64,000 nt of DNA, taken from the NCBI GenBank assembly GCA_002943765.1, contig PQWQ01000021.1, forward strand, positions 682,001 through 746,000, in the 5' to 3' direction. The stretch's first letter is position 1. Each line of letters starts with the position of its first letter. A program made the position numbers and the translations under genes. Shown in pieces: positions 36,087 to 46,488 of this stretch. The notes beneath the pieces are model-generated. The model ran no database searches. It was not told the DNA's origin and saw only the letters and a program-made list of their open reading frames with translations. The stretch is from Psoroptes ovis. Taxonomy: Eukaryota; Arthropoda; Arachnida; Sarcoptiformes; Psoroptidae.

Positions 36087-38513
36087 TTGAAGCTGATTGA
36101 AATCACTGCTGAATTAAATTTTGATTTTATCACTGAATTTATTGAATCACTAAATCGTAAAATCATTCACTGTTGTTATCATCATCAAATGAATACACAA
36201 CAAACAAATAAAATTTTTTGAATTGGAAATTGGAACAAAATAGATGATGATCGCAGTGTTCGAATTGGTCATGTATCAATGATAAATTGCATATGAATTT
36301 TGATTCGAATTTCCTTTGAGACGTTATTTTATATGTGTGCTAAAATGTAGTAATAAATGTTCGTTGTTTGCTACGTTTATCAGTGTTGATCATTAAGCTC
36401 TTTATGTTGTTTTTAACACAAATAATAGTAACGTAATTGATGCGTTATGTATTCGATCAATTCATTTTGGTTAGTTTGTTCGTTAATCGTTGATCATCGT
36501 TGGAAATTACGTGAATTATGCGTTTGTCGAAGAAGTGATTCGATATTTCATTAATTGATGATCGATGCGACCATTTCATAGGACTAAATACAAACGAATC
36601 ACTCATTGAATTACAAATTAAAAATGGCAGATACACCAATAAACACAAGCAAATTTGATGCTCAATGAATTGTCACATTTGTTGTGGTTTAAATTTGGTG
36701 AAATTTCATATATTTTGACAAGTTACCACTTAATTACATTGACAAGTTGATTAGTAAATTTCATTAAATTTCAAATTTGTTTAAACACATAAACAATTCA
36801 ATGTATACACTGGTGGCGTTGTTTTGTTTTTTTTTGTCAAAAAAAAAAAACATTTGAGAACCACTGTAATTCAACACATCAAGCAACTAACATCACAGTT
36901 AACAAACAAAGATGTGTACAAACGATGTCGAAAGCGCATCACTATGAAGCTGTCACATCATATGTTTATATGTTTACATCGTCATCATCATTCATCATGA
37001 GGTATGGATGCTTGAATTAGGTCGTCAAGGCTGTAGGCTGGCTGCTATGGCTCAGTACACTAATCCAGGCAACAAATACATTGATCGGATTACGCTTTGC
37101 CTCCATGGAAACATAATCTTCCACCATACATAAGCACACATCAATTCAAATCTTCTTCGCCCCCTCTTACCCTACACAATAGTGGTTCAATAGAAATTTG
37201 TATGTAACTTTGTATATTCTCAGCACACAAACTAAATAATCAAATGAGGAAGTCAAATCGATATATCAATCAATGATAATCAACAATCGATGATATCGAT
37301 GATCAACAATGTACCATCTTGTAGCATTCACCATCAAGGGTGATTGATACAACAGTTCGAATTCATGAGAGTTCGGGGCAATCTCGGTCTAATTCTCACC
37401 CTCTCATTGGCTGATGATCTTCGATTGTCTTCTTGTTCAGTTCGGATGATCAATGATTATCGATTCGTAAAGGGGTTAATTCAGTTGATTGGTCTACATT
37501 CGAATTTCGAATGAATTTGGAGTCAATCGATAATTTGAGTTATTCGATATGTTTATATATTTCATACCCGTTTGACAAGTTTTTGACAAATGATCATTAA
37601 TCGATATCGTTGATAGTATCGTCGATGTTATCATCGATAGTATCATCGATATTATCGTTGATAATTGATTCGGAATAACATTGATATCAATGGGACTATT
37701 GATGGGAATTTTTTCATTCGCCAATCAATGATGGCTATGAGAGAATTGATGATATGAATACACACACACAGATGACAATGGTTATAATATGAGAGAATTG
37801 ATGATGCTCAAATGATATTGATGATGAAGTTCAGTGTTGTTCAATGAAACAGTGAATAGTTGATGTGACGAATAAATCAATCAATATATGATATCACGAA
37901 AAATCAATTGACAACATGGCAGTTTGATTGAATATCCTCGACATTGAAATCACATTCATACACAATTGATCATTGATTGATTGATTGATCGGAACAATTA
38001 ATATTTAACAATTCAATGATTATTGATTCTCATTGATTATTGTTCAATGTTCAATTGAATGATGATCGAATCGAATGAATTGATCATTGATTTGATTTGA
38101 ATTGAATCGTGACAATATTTTGATATGAATCTGAATTGATCTAATGATGATGATGAATGCACAATTATATATCATAGATTTTAAAAGATTTCTGATGCAC
38201 AAAGATATACACACGAATCGAATATGAATCACAATTGATGAATTGATCACTGAATTCGAATTTCGAATTCGAATCAAATTTCGAATATTCGAATTCGAAT
38301 TTCGAATTATTTGAAAAAGTAATTAAAAAAATTTCTGCAATTAAACAAAAGGATTAATTAATTACTTTTTTGTTAATTAATTATCATTTTATAAGAAAAA
38401 TATATATATTTACATTGCATTCATTCATTGATTAAATAATGAATTAATTAATCAATCAGTGATGATAATGATGGTAGCTGTGTGGCAGCTGGACGGTGAA
38501 ATATTCGAATATT

Positions 38514-39827
38514 TCATTGATTCAAATCCACCATCAACAAAGCTGCAAATAAAATCCAAATGAATTTCGGCTGATTTGAATAATTAAAGATATTGCTGTT
38601 CGCCAAACGTATCCGTGGTGGTGGTTGGTTGGTTGGTTGGTTGGTCAGCTCAACATTCAGCAGCCGATTGTTTTCCCATTCAAATGGTAGCACCTCGAAT
38701 CGGTGGTACTCGTAGACGATCATAGCAAAAGAACTAAAACCGAAAATAAACAAACAAACACCATTCACAGGTAAGGTTCAAATATATACCTGTGCATTGT
38801 ATTGTATGTAATAATCACATATAAATTGTGATACAACAACAATTGGGCACATTTACATACATTGAACGCTCATATACAGTACATAAACATATGTTTTCTG
38901 ACGATTTTGTGTGTGTGTTTACACCAGTCGTGTATTAAATTGAGTATGGCTGTTGGCTGTGTGTAAATCCAGTTTTTTCGATTTTTTAAATTCGTAATTT
39001 AGTCGATTCGAATTTCAGTGGTTCAAATTTTCATTTACACATTGAATGTATGAAAGACCCCTGAAAAAGAGATGAATTTAAAGAGATTTTCGGTGAATTC
39101 GAATTGGTCGAATTTATTTATTTATTCACTTTGTATGACATAGATTTTTGGATACAAGGTGTACACCTTATGTAAAAATAAGAGAAAGATGAATACCTGT
39201 TAGAAATTTTTGATTAGTTTTGATTAGTTTTTGGATGAATGTAAAATGATGTAAACAAAATAAATAAACAAACAATGAAAAAGAGTGGTTAGTGAATGGT
39301 CACAATGTATATCGATTATTTGTACGTATATATGTGTGTACATGTGTATATACATGTACATGTATATATAACCTGTATACAACAGGTATATACATGTGTT
39401 TACATATGTTTTCATATACCTTCATACGTATATACCTATACACGTATATTTGCATGTACATGTACATATTATACAGGTAGAGTATATTTGTTTTTTAATT
39501 GTTATAATCAATGAAAAATTTAAAGAGAAAATATTAAAACGAATATTAGGTTGTCCCATAAGTTTTTGCCGTTTTTCGAGTGAAAAAAAGAATTAAAAAA
39601 CGGCAAGAACTTATGGGGCAACCTAATATAAATGTATAAGTGGTATCTGTTTTGTATGTGTGTGTGTGTGTATGTGAACGTGTATGTAAATGTATATGGA
39701 TGTATATGTGTATGTATGTATATATGTACGATTGTATAAAATTATGTTTTACCTTTTTCGAACCTGGTCGGTTGTAATGGTTCGGATAATGGTCGGAACA
39801 TTAACCCGGTCCGAGTCACAATGAATT
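38514..39827 (-). CDS. Weak two-exon ORF, unknown product
   Basis: Exon-like segments 39753-39827 (after GAAATCGACAG, donor GTAAAAC) and 38514-38733 (after CGGTTTTAG) join in phase 2. The second encodes MIVYEYHRFEVLPFEWENN, a TNQP repeat from a TTGG microsatellite, and a hydrophobic end FIWILFAALLMVDLNQ before the stop. No upstream ATG exon was found and no family is recognised. It may be chance. Confidence 0.2.
39325..39480. repeat. Alternating purine-pyrimidine (TA/TG/CA) tract
   Basis: Long stretch of TATATGTGTGTACATGT-type dinucleotide alternation with internal inverted repeats such as ACCTGTATACAACAGGT. Prone to non-B DNA; it gives the spurious Tyr/Cys-rich ORFs seen here. Confidence 0.75.
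39546..39626. mobile_element. MITE-81 copy 16
   Basis: 81 bp, TA-flanked, CCCATAAG subfamily. The right arm has one extra G change (TTATGGGGCAACC). Confidence 0.88.
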
Positions 39828-40075
39828 CTGTCGATTTCCGGAATGAAAAAAAATGCAGGGAAAAACAATGGAACAACATTCGAAACAGGGCAAAGCTTCA
39901 ATATTGAGACCAAGGACTGTTAGGTGTTTTATTGTTTTGGTTTATTTTGTTTATCTGATAGTTGTCACCATTGACAACCACCACCATCATCACCACCAAT
40001 CGTTGTTAAATGAGAGAATGTAAAAAACACAAAATAAATGCAACCAGTGAAAAAAAATTTTGAAAAAATCGGCTA

Positions 40076-40096
40076 CAGCGCCATCTGTTGCTGGAA
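40076..40096 (-). promoter_or_regulatory. CTCF-like site b
   Basis: On the minus strand CAGCAACAGATGGCGCTGTA contains AGATGGCGCT, a full match to the fly CTCF core as I know it. It lies 0.5 kb beyond the Gemin2 stop codon. Confidence 0.45.
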
Positions 40097-40222
40097 ATAT
40101 TAAAAATTTTTTTGAAATTTTCTAATTTTAAAATTAAATATTTCAACTCTCAAGTGAAGTAATTAACAATTTATTTAACAAATATTTTTTATCGAAACAA
40201 TGTTTTACCGAAAGTAAATCAA

Positions 40223-40273
40223 AGACAATGCGTGGCTTGCCTTTTTACGACGCAAGCAAGCCACGCATTGTCT
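40223..40273. ncRNA. GC-rich 18-bp-arm hairpin, possible structured RNA
   Basis: Arms AGACAATGCGTGGCTTGC (40223-40240) and its exact reverse complement (40256-40273) flank a 15-nt loop. The stem is clearly GC-richer than the surrounding DNA, unlike the AT-rich fold-backs. No mobile-element ends flank it. It could be a transcribed hairpin or a small DNA palindrome; there is no expression evidence. Confidence 0.3.
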
Positions 40274-40573
40274 ACGCTGGAAGCATAGTCAATCGAGCAT
40301 AAAATTTTTAAAGGCACGATTTTTGAGGATCAAACCTTTGAAAAAATGTCTGATGATCAAATAAACAAATGAACACATAATTGATCAAAGAAGGGTGTAA
40401 CCTTGTTAATAATTAACAATCAATTTAAGAGGGTGTGACCTTGATAATTCATAAATAATTAATTTACAATTAATTACAATTGATAATTAATGATTGACAA
40501 TTAATTAATTTACCATAAATCACGTGACATATGATCAAATATAATCAATGATCGATCGATCAATCATTGATTA

Positions 40574-41455
40574 TCAAGATTCAAATGAATCTAATAAATC
40601 ATATTGTCGATAATAACGACCAATTATGATTATAATCAATGATAATGATGATATTTGATTGATTAATTCATCAATCGGAGCATTTGGACCATTTAAATCA
40701 ATCGTACCATTTGAATCATTTGAGTCGTTGGTAGAATCGATCAGCGATTTATACAATCGCTGACGTATTTGACTACAAACACGTGATATATCACGTAACA
40801 TTGATTGTATTGAATCGGTTTGAATTGGATCCATCAATGATAGCAAGGAGTATAACCATATACATCTAGAATTCAGTTGATCAAGGCTTAAATTTGACAG
40901 GTCATGACCTTCGGCCATTAACCATTCTTGATGATAACGCAAGAGCTTCAATATTTCCGTCGGTGATAATTGAGCCAATAGGCTTAGATTCGGCAGATTA
41001 GTTCCAGGGTTTTTAACCCTTTTGATCAGGGCCAAGCGCTGGGATTGGGTCAGTGGAAGATTTGATTGATGCCTGAGGCGTCGATCATTGATATCCGCTC
41101 GTAATCGTTCGAAAGAATCGATTATATCGTTGATTAATCCGCTGTCATTATCAATGATCAATGATTTCGGTGATTTAATGAAGCGATGCTCGTGTAAATC
41201 TTCGTGGATCGAATTGTCGGCTTTAAGTGATCGCAATAGATCCAAATCTGTTTTAATACGAGGTTCACGCATAGCTTCCAGTTGGACACGACGCAAGTAA
41301 TCGGCACCATTTTCAGGTGGTACGGCGGGGTCATAATCGGTGAATGTTGATACTGGTAGCCGGGGCGTTAATTGCATGAGTAAGTCGTCATCTTGGTCAT
41401 CATATTCATGGCCATCGATGTCATCATCGATCGAAGAATTCATATCATCGGCCAT
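40574..41455 (-). CDS. GEMIN2: Gemin2 (SMN-interacting protein 1)
   Basis: Gemin2 is the core partner of SMN that holds Sm proteins during spliceosomal snRNP assembly in the cytoplasm. This single-exon gene encodes 293 residues (human 280). Diagnostic stretches are YDPAVPPENGADYLRRVQLE near residues 40-60, which matches the conserved 'DPSVPP...EYLRRVQIEA' block, then RCIWLYSLLSLMDP in the C-terminal helical half and YYRQYDLLD at the end. The N-terminus is very acidic, as in the family arm that wraps Sm proteins. I start at the ATG of MADDMNSS; seven in-frame codons upstream begin only with TTG. It is divergent from the UPF0598 gene, with 251 bp between start codons. Confidence 0.93.
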   Translation of the reverse strand: MADDMNSSIDDDIDGHEYDDQDDDLLMQLTPRLPVSTFTDYDPAVPPENGADYLRRVQLEAMREPRIKTDLDLLRSLKADNSIHEDLHEHRFIKSPKSLIIDNDSGLINDIIDSFERLRADINDRRLRHQSNLPLTQSQRLALIKRVKNPGTNLPNLSLLAQLSPTEILKLLRYHQEWLMAEGHDLSNLSLDQLNSRCIWLYSLLSLMDPIQTDSIQSMLRDISRVCSQIRQRLYKSLIDSTNDSNDSNGTIDLNGPNAPIDELINQISSLSLIIIIIGRYYRQYDLLDSFES

Positions 41456-41706
41456 GGACTCAAATTCGGCCAACAATCAACAATTACGGGTGAAGATATT
41501 TCAAATTTCGAACGAAAATGTTTGTAAACAAAAATCAGCTGATTTTTGTTTTGAAAAAAAATAGACACACGAAAAATTCATCGACTATCGCTGTCGAAAT
41601 AGCCGAAATTCGATTTGATGATTGATTTTAATCTGATTCGGTACTTTCAAACTGACTTATAATCCACGAATTTCAAACGATAATCTGAACTCGATCAGCT
41701 GTGATA
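41456..41706. promoter_or_regulatory. Bidirectional promoter of Gemin2 and UPF0598
   Basis: The only space between two divergent start codons. It contains a 26-bp perfect palindrome at 41526-41551 centred on the E-box CAGCTG; ATCAGCTGAT at 41534-41543 fits the fly core-promoter E-box motif AWCAGCTGWT. GTCGAAATAGC at 41593-41603 also occurs 173 bp upstream of the adducin ATG. No TATA box was seen. Confidence 0.7.
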
Positions 41707-42461
41707 ATGCTTCCATCATTAAGACAATTGAGAGGTCTTCGGCTGAAGCCCCTGGCGATTTTCGGTCAATTCCCGAGTCGTCAATTAAGCAGAGACGCTA
41801 AACCGCTGTATGTTCAAGGCCAGAAGGATCCCGAAAATCCACGGATACGGGAATATTTTTATTACATTGATCATCATGGTATGGTTAGTACCTTGCAGAT
41901 ACTTTATACATTGATTTAATGCCTTCTTATTTTGCCCTGCAGCTATTTTTAGATGATTCTCGTATGAAAAATTTTACCAGTTGCTTTAAGGAAAAACAAT
42001 TTCTTAATTTTTTCTTCAAGAACATACGACCTAATACGACCCCTAGGTACCGTCGCGAGTTTCCGTACATATCCCTTTGCGGTATCGAACGTAATTTCAT
42101 CCGTTGTGATGATGTACCGATCGTATTCACTCAGATCGTCGAATCAGCTGATCAAAATGATTCGAAAAAATTCAACTTGATCATCGCCTATTCGGATCTC
42201 GTGTATCCATTCAAGCCCGAAACGCTGTACATGAGGCCAGAGTCCGCAGACGAACAAGAAGACCAAGACACGGGGAACCACGGTGGCCGAATATATCACG
42301 AGGCATCGGAACGATTCGGTGGTTACGGCCTCATACGATCGATGTTGGCCGAGGAGATAAGTCACCTGTTTGTGTTGAATGATCAAAGGGTACCTGTGGC
42401 ATTCAGGTGGAACGATCAAGAGCACTGGTTGACGAATCAATTGAGCCAAATTGTTCGGTGA
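41707..42461 (+). CDS. C8orf82: UPF0598 family protein (C8orf82 homologue)
   Basis: Function in animals is not established; the family is predicted mitochondrial. Two exons, 41707-41883 and 41943-42461, are split by a 59-bp intron (GTTAGT...CCCTGCAG) and encode 231 residues, close to the family's usual length of about 215. The junction gives YYIDHHGMLFLDDSRMKNF, matching the conserved 'YYVDHQGQLFLDDSRMKNF' core. Downstream are FPYISLCGIERNFIRCDD, then PIVFT and RIYHEASERFGGYGLIRS, also family blocks. The N-terminus (MLPSLRQLRGLRLKPLAIFG) is Arg/Leu-rich without acids, as expected of a mitochondrial targeting peptide. The starting ATG is the first in frame. It converges with COG4, with the stops 152 bp apart. 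Confidence 0.93.
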
Positions 42462-42529
42462 ATTACTCAGAATAATTCAAAATTCTGTTGATTTTAACCC
42501 ATTTATTCCAATTAAATCAAATTCAATTA

Positions 42530-42609
42530 TTAGGTTGTCCGAAAAGTTTTGGCCGATTACCAATAAACCACTCTATTGATTAATGAACTGAACTTCTCGG
42601 ACAACCTAA
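42530..42609. mobile_element. MITE-81 copy 17, between convergent 3' ends
   Basis: 80 bp lying between the UPF0598 and COG4 stop codons, ending 4 bp short of the COG4 stop. It carries AATAAA at 42562-42567 on the plus strand, so it may supply the UPF0598 polyadenylation signal (an ATTAAA at 42511 is the alternative). Confidence 0.85.
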
Positions 42610-42613
42610 ATGA

Positions 42614-45185
42614 TTAAAATTTCAATTTTCGTACATCGTTCGGGTTAAGATCGATGTATTGTAACAGTAATTTCTGTAGTTCATCATTGCTTATGTGCAA
42701 TTTACTATTGGTCATTGAATTATCGTTGAGCTCCATTCGAATATAATTATTAATTTCATCAATATTATCCATAGTGAACATGGTCAAAATGAATTTAAGT
42801 TTAAGAAAATATTCTCTCAGCTGTACATTGGTCAACGATTGTAAGAAATTGATGATTGCCCGCAATTCACGATCCAGCTGAAAGGCACCGAGCTGCGCGA
42901 AATTGAATTAGACAAAGATTAGTAACGAATTAATCGATACAATCGATATAATTTACCTTATTAAATTGACATTTAAACATTGATTTATAAAAATTATTAG
43001 ACAATTCTTGACATATATTGACCAGTAGGGTTTGAAAATTTTTCTCGGTTAACCTCCATCGTAATTGTGGTATCGATTGATTAATCGACAGGAGATATGT
43101 ACGTACATAACCACGTAAACCATCATTCGATGATTCAAATTCAATAATATTATCATCTGATAATTGATGTTGGGTCATCTGGAATTGATCAATCATTTGC
43201 CGTAGCATAGGCTTAAACAGTGGCTGATACAGCTGTTTACGGAGCGAATTCTGCTGCAACAATTGAAATCGCAATCGTATTGATTCGAAATTCGATAAAC
43301 AACTATCAAACAATTCCAGCTGATTCGTGGTCAATATATTCATCTCGTGAACATCGTTACGAATCGATTGTTGTAAACTATCGATGTAATCACATGATAA
43401 TTGAAGATTATTGATCAAGCAAAGGTACATTAATTTCATTTGTTCTTGATCTCGTTGATCATTGAGATTGTTGATCATTAGATTATCATTCATCGATGAC
43501 AACAGTGACAGTGATGATGATTGAAGATATGTTCGGCCCGTTTGAAGTAGATCCGATGTGGATGCGGATGCCGGTAGCGCCGATGCGGACAGATTAGCGG
43601 CTGCCGAAGCTGGATACGGACAATTACGCAGCTGTTCTTCAAGGTGATTGAAGAAAATCAGCTCCAACACTGTACAACAATGATTCAATATGGCCATCAA
43701 TACATTCGATGATCCACATGATATCGAACGTTTGATACATTTTTTAACGATGAAAAATATGTCGTCCAACATGCTCGAAGTAACAGGTGTTGGTGTTGCC
43801 GCAGATGGATTAATCGATGATTGATAATCGATCGTATCGATTGAATCAATTTGATTCAATTCAATCGCTTTCTGTATGGATTCTTTAAGGAAATATTCTT
43901 CGAACAGAACGTAAATTGAATCTAAATCATGAATCAGCTGTGTTAGTTTACAATCACGGATAAATGTGTCGAATTCTTTGCGGATCGTTCGGGTTTTCTC
44001 CAATTCGGACTGGGCCTTGGGCCTGTGAGGTCCATCGAAGCCTCTTGGGCTGCTCGGAACTTCTTCAGCATCGCCAGCGGCGGCCGCCAAATCATCCATC
44101 AACCGCTTGGTCACAAAATTCAAATACGTTTGTTTGCGGTTAATCATCAACATGATATCGTTCAAATGTTTATCGATAAGCTTTGAATCGATCGCTGGTG
44201 CCGATGGTATCGATTGTTTCTGGGATTGACTGGAAAAATTCTTCAACAAATTCGTTACATTCGATATTAGCTTGCTGAACGTTCGATCATTTTGATAATC
44301 ATTCAATATCCCAGCCAAGTGGCTGTCACATTCGAGCTGTAGCTTTTTGATAATCGGAAATAAATTTCCAGGGCCATAATATGTTTCAATCAACGGATAA
44401 TTTGCGTCAATTTTTTCGGCTACAATTTCGAATAATTTCGTCAACTTGACCAGTGTCAGCGAACTTTTGGTTGTCGAAGTTAATTTTGATTCAGTGAATT
44501 CTGTGCGGATTTGCGAGGCCAAATAATCACCGAAATATTGTAAACCTTGCTGCGATTGTTGAATAAGGGGGAATATTTTGAAAAATCTTTCAACATTTGT
44601 CGAATCATTACGAGCGATGGCTTGTTGGAATTTTTCAGCCAGAATCTTCTGTAAATTTCGCTTAGCTTCATTCAGCTTTAACAATGATTGTTCCAACGAA
44701 CAGTGGTGATCACCAGCGAAATTATCATCAACAAAATCATAATCAATACTATTCCGGAGCATTTGTTCATCAATCGACAGAAACCGATAAATATGGCGAG
44801 CAGCTTGTTCAAAATTTTCATCACGCAATGATTGTTCAATACCATCGGTACATGACCGGAGATCAATGATATCATCAATTTGCTTGATACAATTCATTAC
44901 ATTTGTTTTGATTTGTTCATATTGTCGTATTTTTTCATTAACATTCCTACCGGTTTTCAATGTAAATTCATACAGATTCGCCAGACATTTTGTATCATTC
45001 GTTATCAGTGGGATTTGATTTGAAATTTCATTTCGTATCAAATTATCAATCATCGTTGTTTGTTTGCTTTCATTTTGTCGTAATTCATCGGCTAATTCGC
45101 TTTCAATTTGTAGTCGTTCCGTTTTCAGCTGTTTCATATGCAACAAAATATCTTGACGACTCTTAATGTGTTCAAATATGTCCAT
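42614..45185 (-). CDS. COG4: Conserved oligomeric Golgi complex subunit 4
   Basis: Lobe-A subunit of the COG tether that captures intra-Golgi retrograde vesicles and binds SNAREs and the Sly1-type SM protein. Exons 42957-45185 and 42614-42892, separated by a 64-bp intron, encode 835 residues (human 785). Matching blocks in order: an N-terminal coiled coil, DIIDLRSCTDGIEQSLRDE, EQAARHIYRFLSIDEQ, VERFFKIFPLIQQ, IETYYGPGNLFPIIKKLQ, DDIFFIVKKCIKRSISCGSS, and a C-terminus (LGAFQLDRELRAIINFL ... VRKLKF) like the human LGGLQFDKELR ... IKRLRL end. Extra Ser/Ala-rich loops account for the added length. The start is the first ATG of the long frame, 234 bp from the AKTIP stop. Confidence 0.95.
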
Positions 45186-45419
45186 TATACATGTAGTTTA
45201 TGGTAAAATGAATCAATAAATTGATTTAAAGTGGACCAAAATTCAAAATCACTCAAAAATCAAAACAGAAATCAGCTGTTTTTGAGTTTTGATCGGCAGG
45301 CGACAGATGGCGCCACTGCGTCAAATTTGAAAATATTTTAAGAATTGAAAATTTTTAATTAAAATTAATTTGATTTAATTAAACATCAAAGATAATAATT
45401 AAATTTTCCTTTGATTAAG
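45186..45419 (-). promoter_or_regulatory. COG4 promoter / AKTIP 3' flank
   Basis: 234 bp between the AKTIP stop and the COG4 start. ATCAGCTGTT at 45271-45280 fits the AWCAGCTGWT E-box also found in the Gemin2/UPF0598 promoter. At 45303-45318 ACAGATGGCGCCACTG is a CTCF-like site. Confidence 0.6.
45301..45318 (+). promoter_or_regulatory. CTCF-like site c
   Basis: CGACAGATGGCGCCACTG contains the full AGATGGCGCC core. With site b it brackets the Gemin2-UPF0598-COG4 block. Confidence 0.45.
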
Positions 45420-46488
45420 TTAATTATAAACAATTTTCTTAGTCCAAGACAACCCTGAAATCGATGTCGTACGATTATTATTGCCATTGACACCGGTATT
45501 GGCCATACGATTACTGCCAAATGATGATTGATAATTGATATCCGACGACATCATCATAGGGTTTGTACCATTATTATTGCTGCTATTTTGACCATTAAGA
45601 TAATCATTGAATGCATTAATACTGGTCAAGGATGATGGAAATTTTTCCGTTAATAATTTCTGTCTTAATCTATCGATGATTTGGCGGGAATTATCATCAT
45701 TTTGGAGATATTCATCATTTAAATTGATAAAATTCAAATCCAAATGCTTCATCCGAATACATCGGTCATTGAAATCGAACATTTTCTCTTCGATTTGTTG
45801 CTTCAGCTGGGCATCAGTGGTTGTAAGGCTTGTACCCGCCGCCGCATTATCATTAAAGCAATAAATTTGTTTCAGCTGATCAATCGATGAGAATTCAAAT
45901 GAACATTTCACGAATAGGATCAGCTCGTAAAGATAATTCGTGGTCGAGGACCAGTTGGGGAATTTCGCTTTAAGGCCAATGAATTCACCTGTTGCTTGGT
46001 CGATCAATGGATGACAGGGTATGGGGTCAAATACGACGTCCTGGATGGTTTTAAAGGGTAAAAACAGTTAAAATTTCCAATAAATCACAAATGTTCAATA
46101 CCGGTATATCACAATTAGGATATGTATGACCAATGTTCAAAGTGAAACGCAGGATTTTACCCCTGTACAACCCTTGATGTATGAACATGGCGGCGAACCA
46201 ACAAAATGGTGATCGATGTGATGGTGATACATAAACATGGAGTAATTCTTGTTTTTGAAACAGGACACTGTGAAAAAATTAGATAAAATGGAAGGGTTAA
46301 AGGTTTAAAATAATTTAAGAGGTTCAAAGTTTAAATACAAACAATTCTTTCATTAATTGATATTCAGTGAATATTGTTGCGCAGGGGGATGTACATGATG
46401 ATGTCGGTGGTGAGGCTGTTGATGGTAATGATTGAGCCGTTGATTGATTATTCACCGAGGGTGAGGATGAAGATTTTTTGGCTGCCAT
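45420..46488 (-). CDS. AKTIP: AKT-interacting protein (FTS), catalytically dead E2-like
   Basis: FTS joins HOOK proteins and FHIP in a complex that links cargo to dynein. Exons 46343-46488, 46102-46267 and 45420-46040 (introns 75 and 61 bp) encode 310 residues (human 292). A Ser-rich N-terminus leads into the UEV-type ubiquitin-conjugating fold: FTEYQLMKEFVLFQKQELL, then VYVSPSHRSPFCWFAAMF, IHQGLYRGKILRFTLNIGHT, CDIPDVVFDPIPCHPLIDQA. After the HPL there is no catalytic cysteine at the E2 position, as in the family. A long Asn-rich stretch precedes the conserved end SGLSWTKK (human AGLSWVKP). The first ATG of the Ser-rich exon is taken; a doubtful upstream exon is listed at 47,418. Confidence 0.93.

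Larger units (their letters stand above)
33160..40573. other. Interval between KATNB1 exon 1 and Gemin2
   Basis: Mostly AT-rich and repetitive. It includes the possible alternative KATNB1 first exon, a weak two-exon ORF (38,514-39,827), long palindromes near 35.1 kb, alternating TA/TG sequence near 39.4 kb, two MITE-81 copies and a GC-rich hairpin at 40,223-40,273. No recognised gene. Confidence 0.55.
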
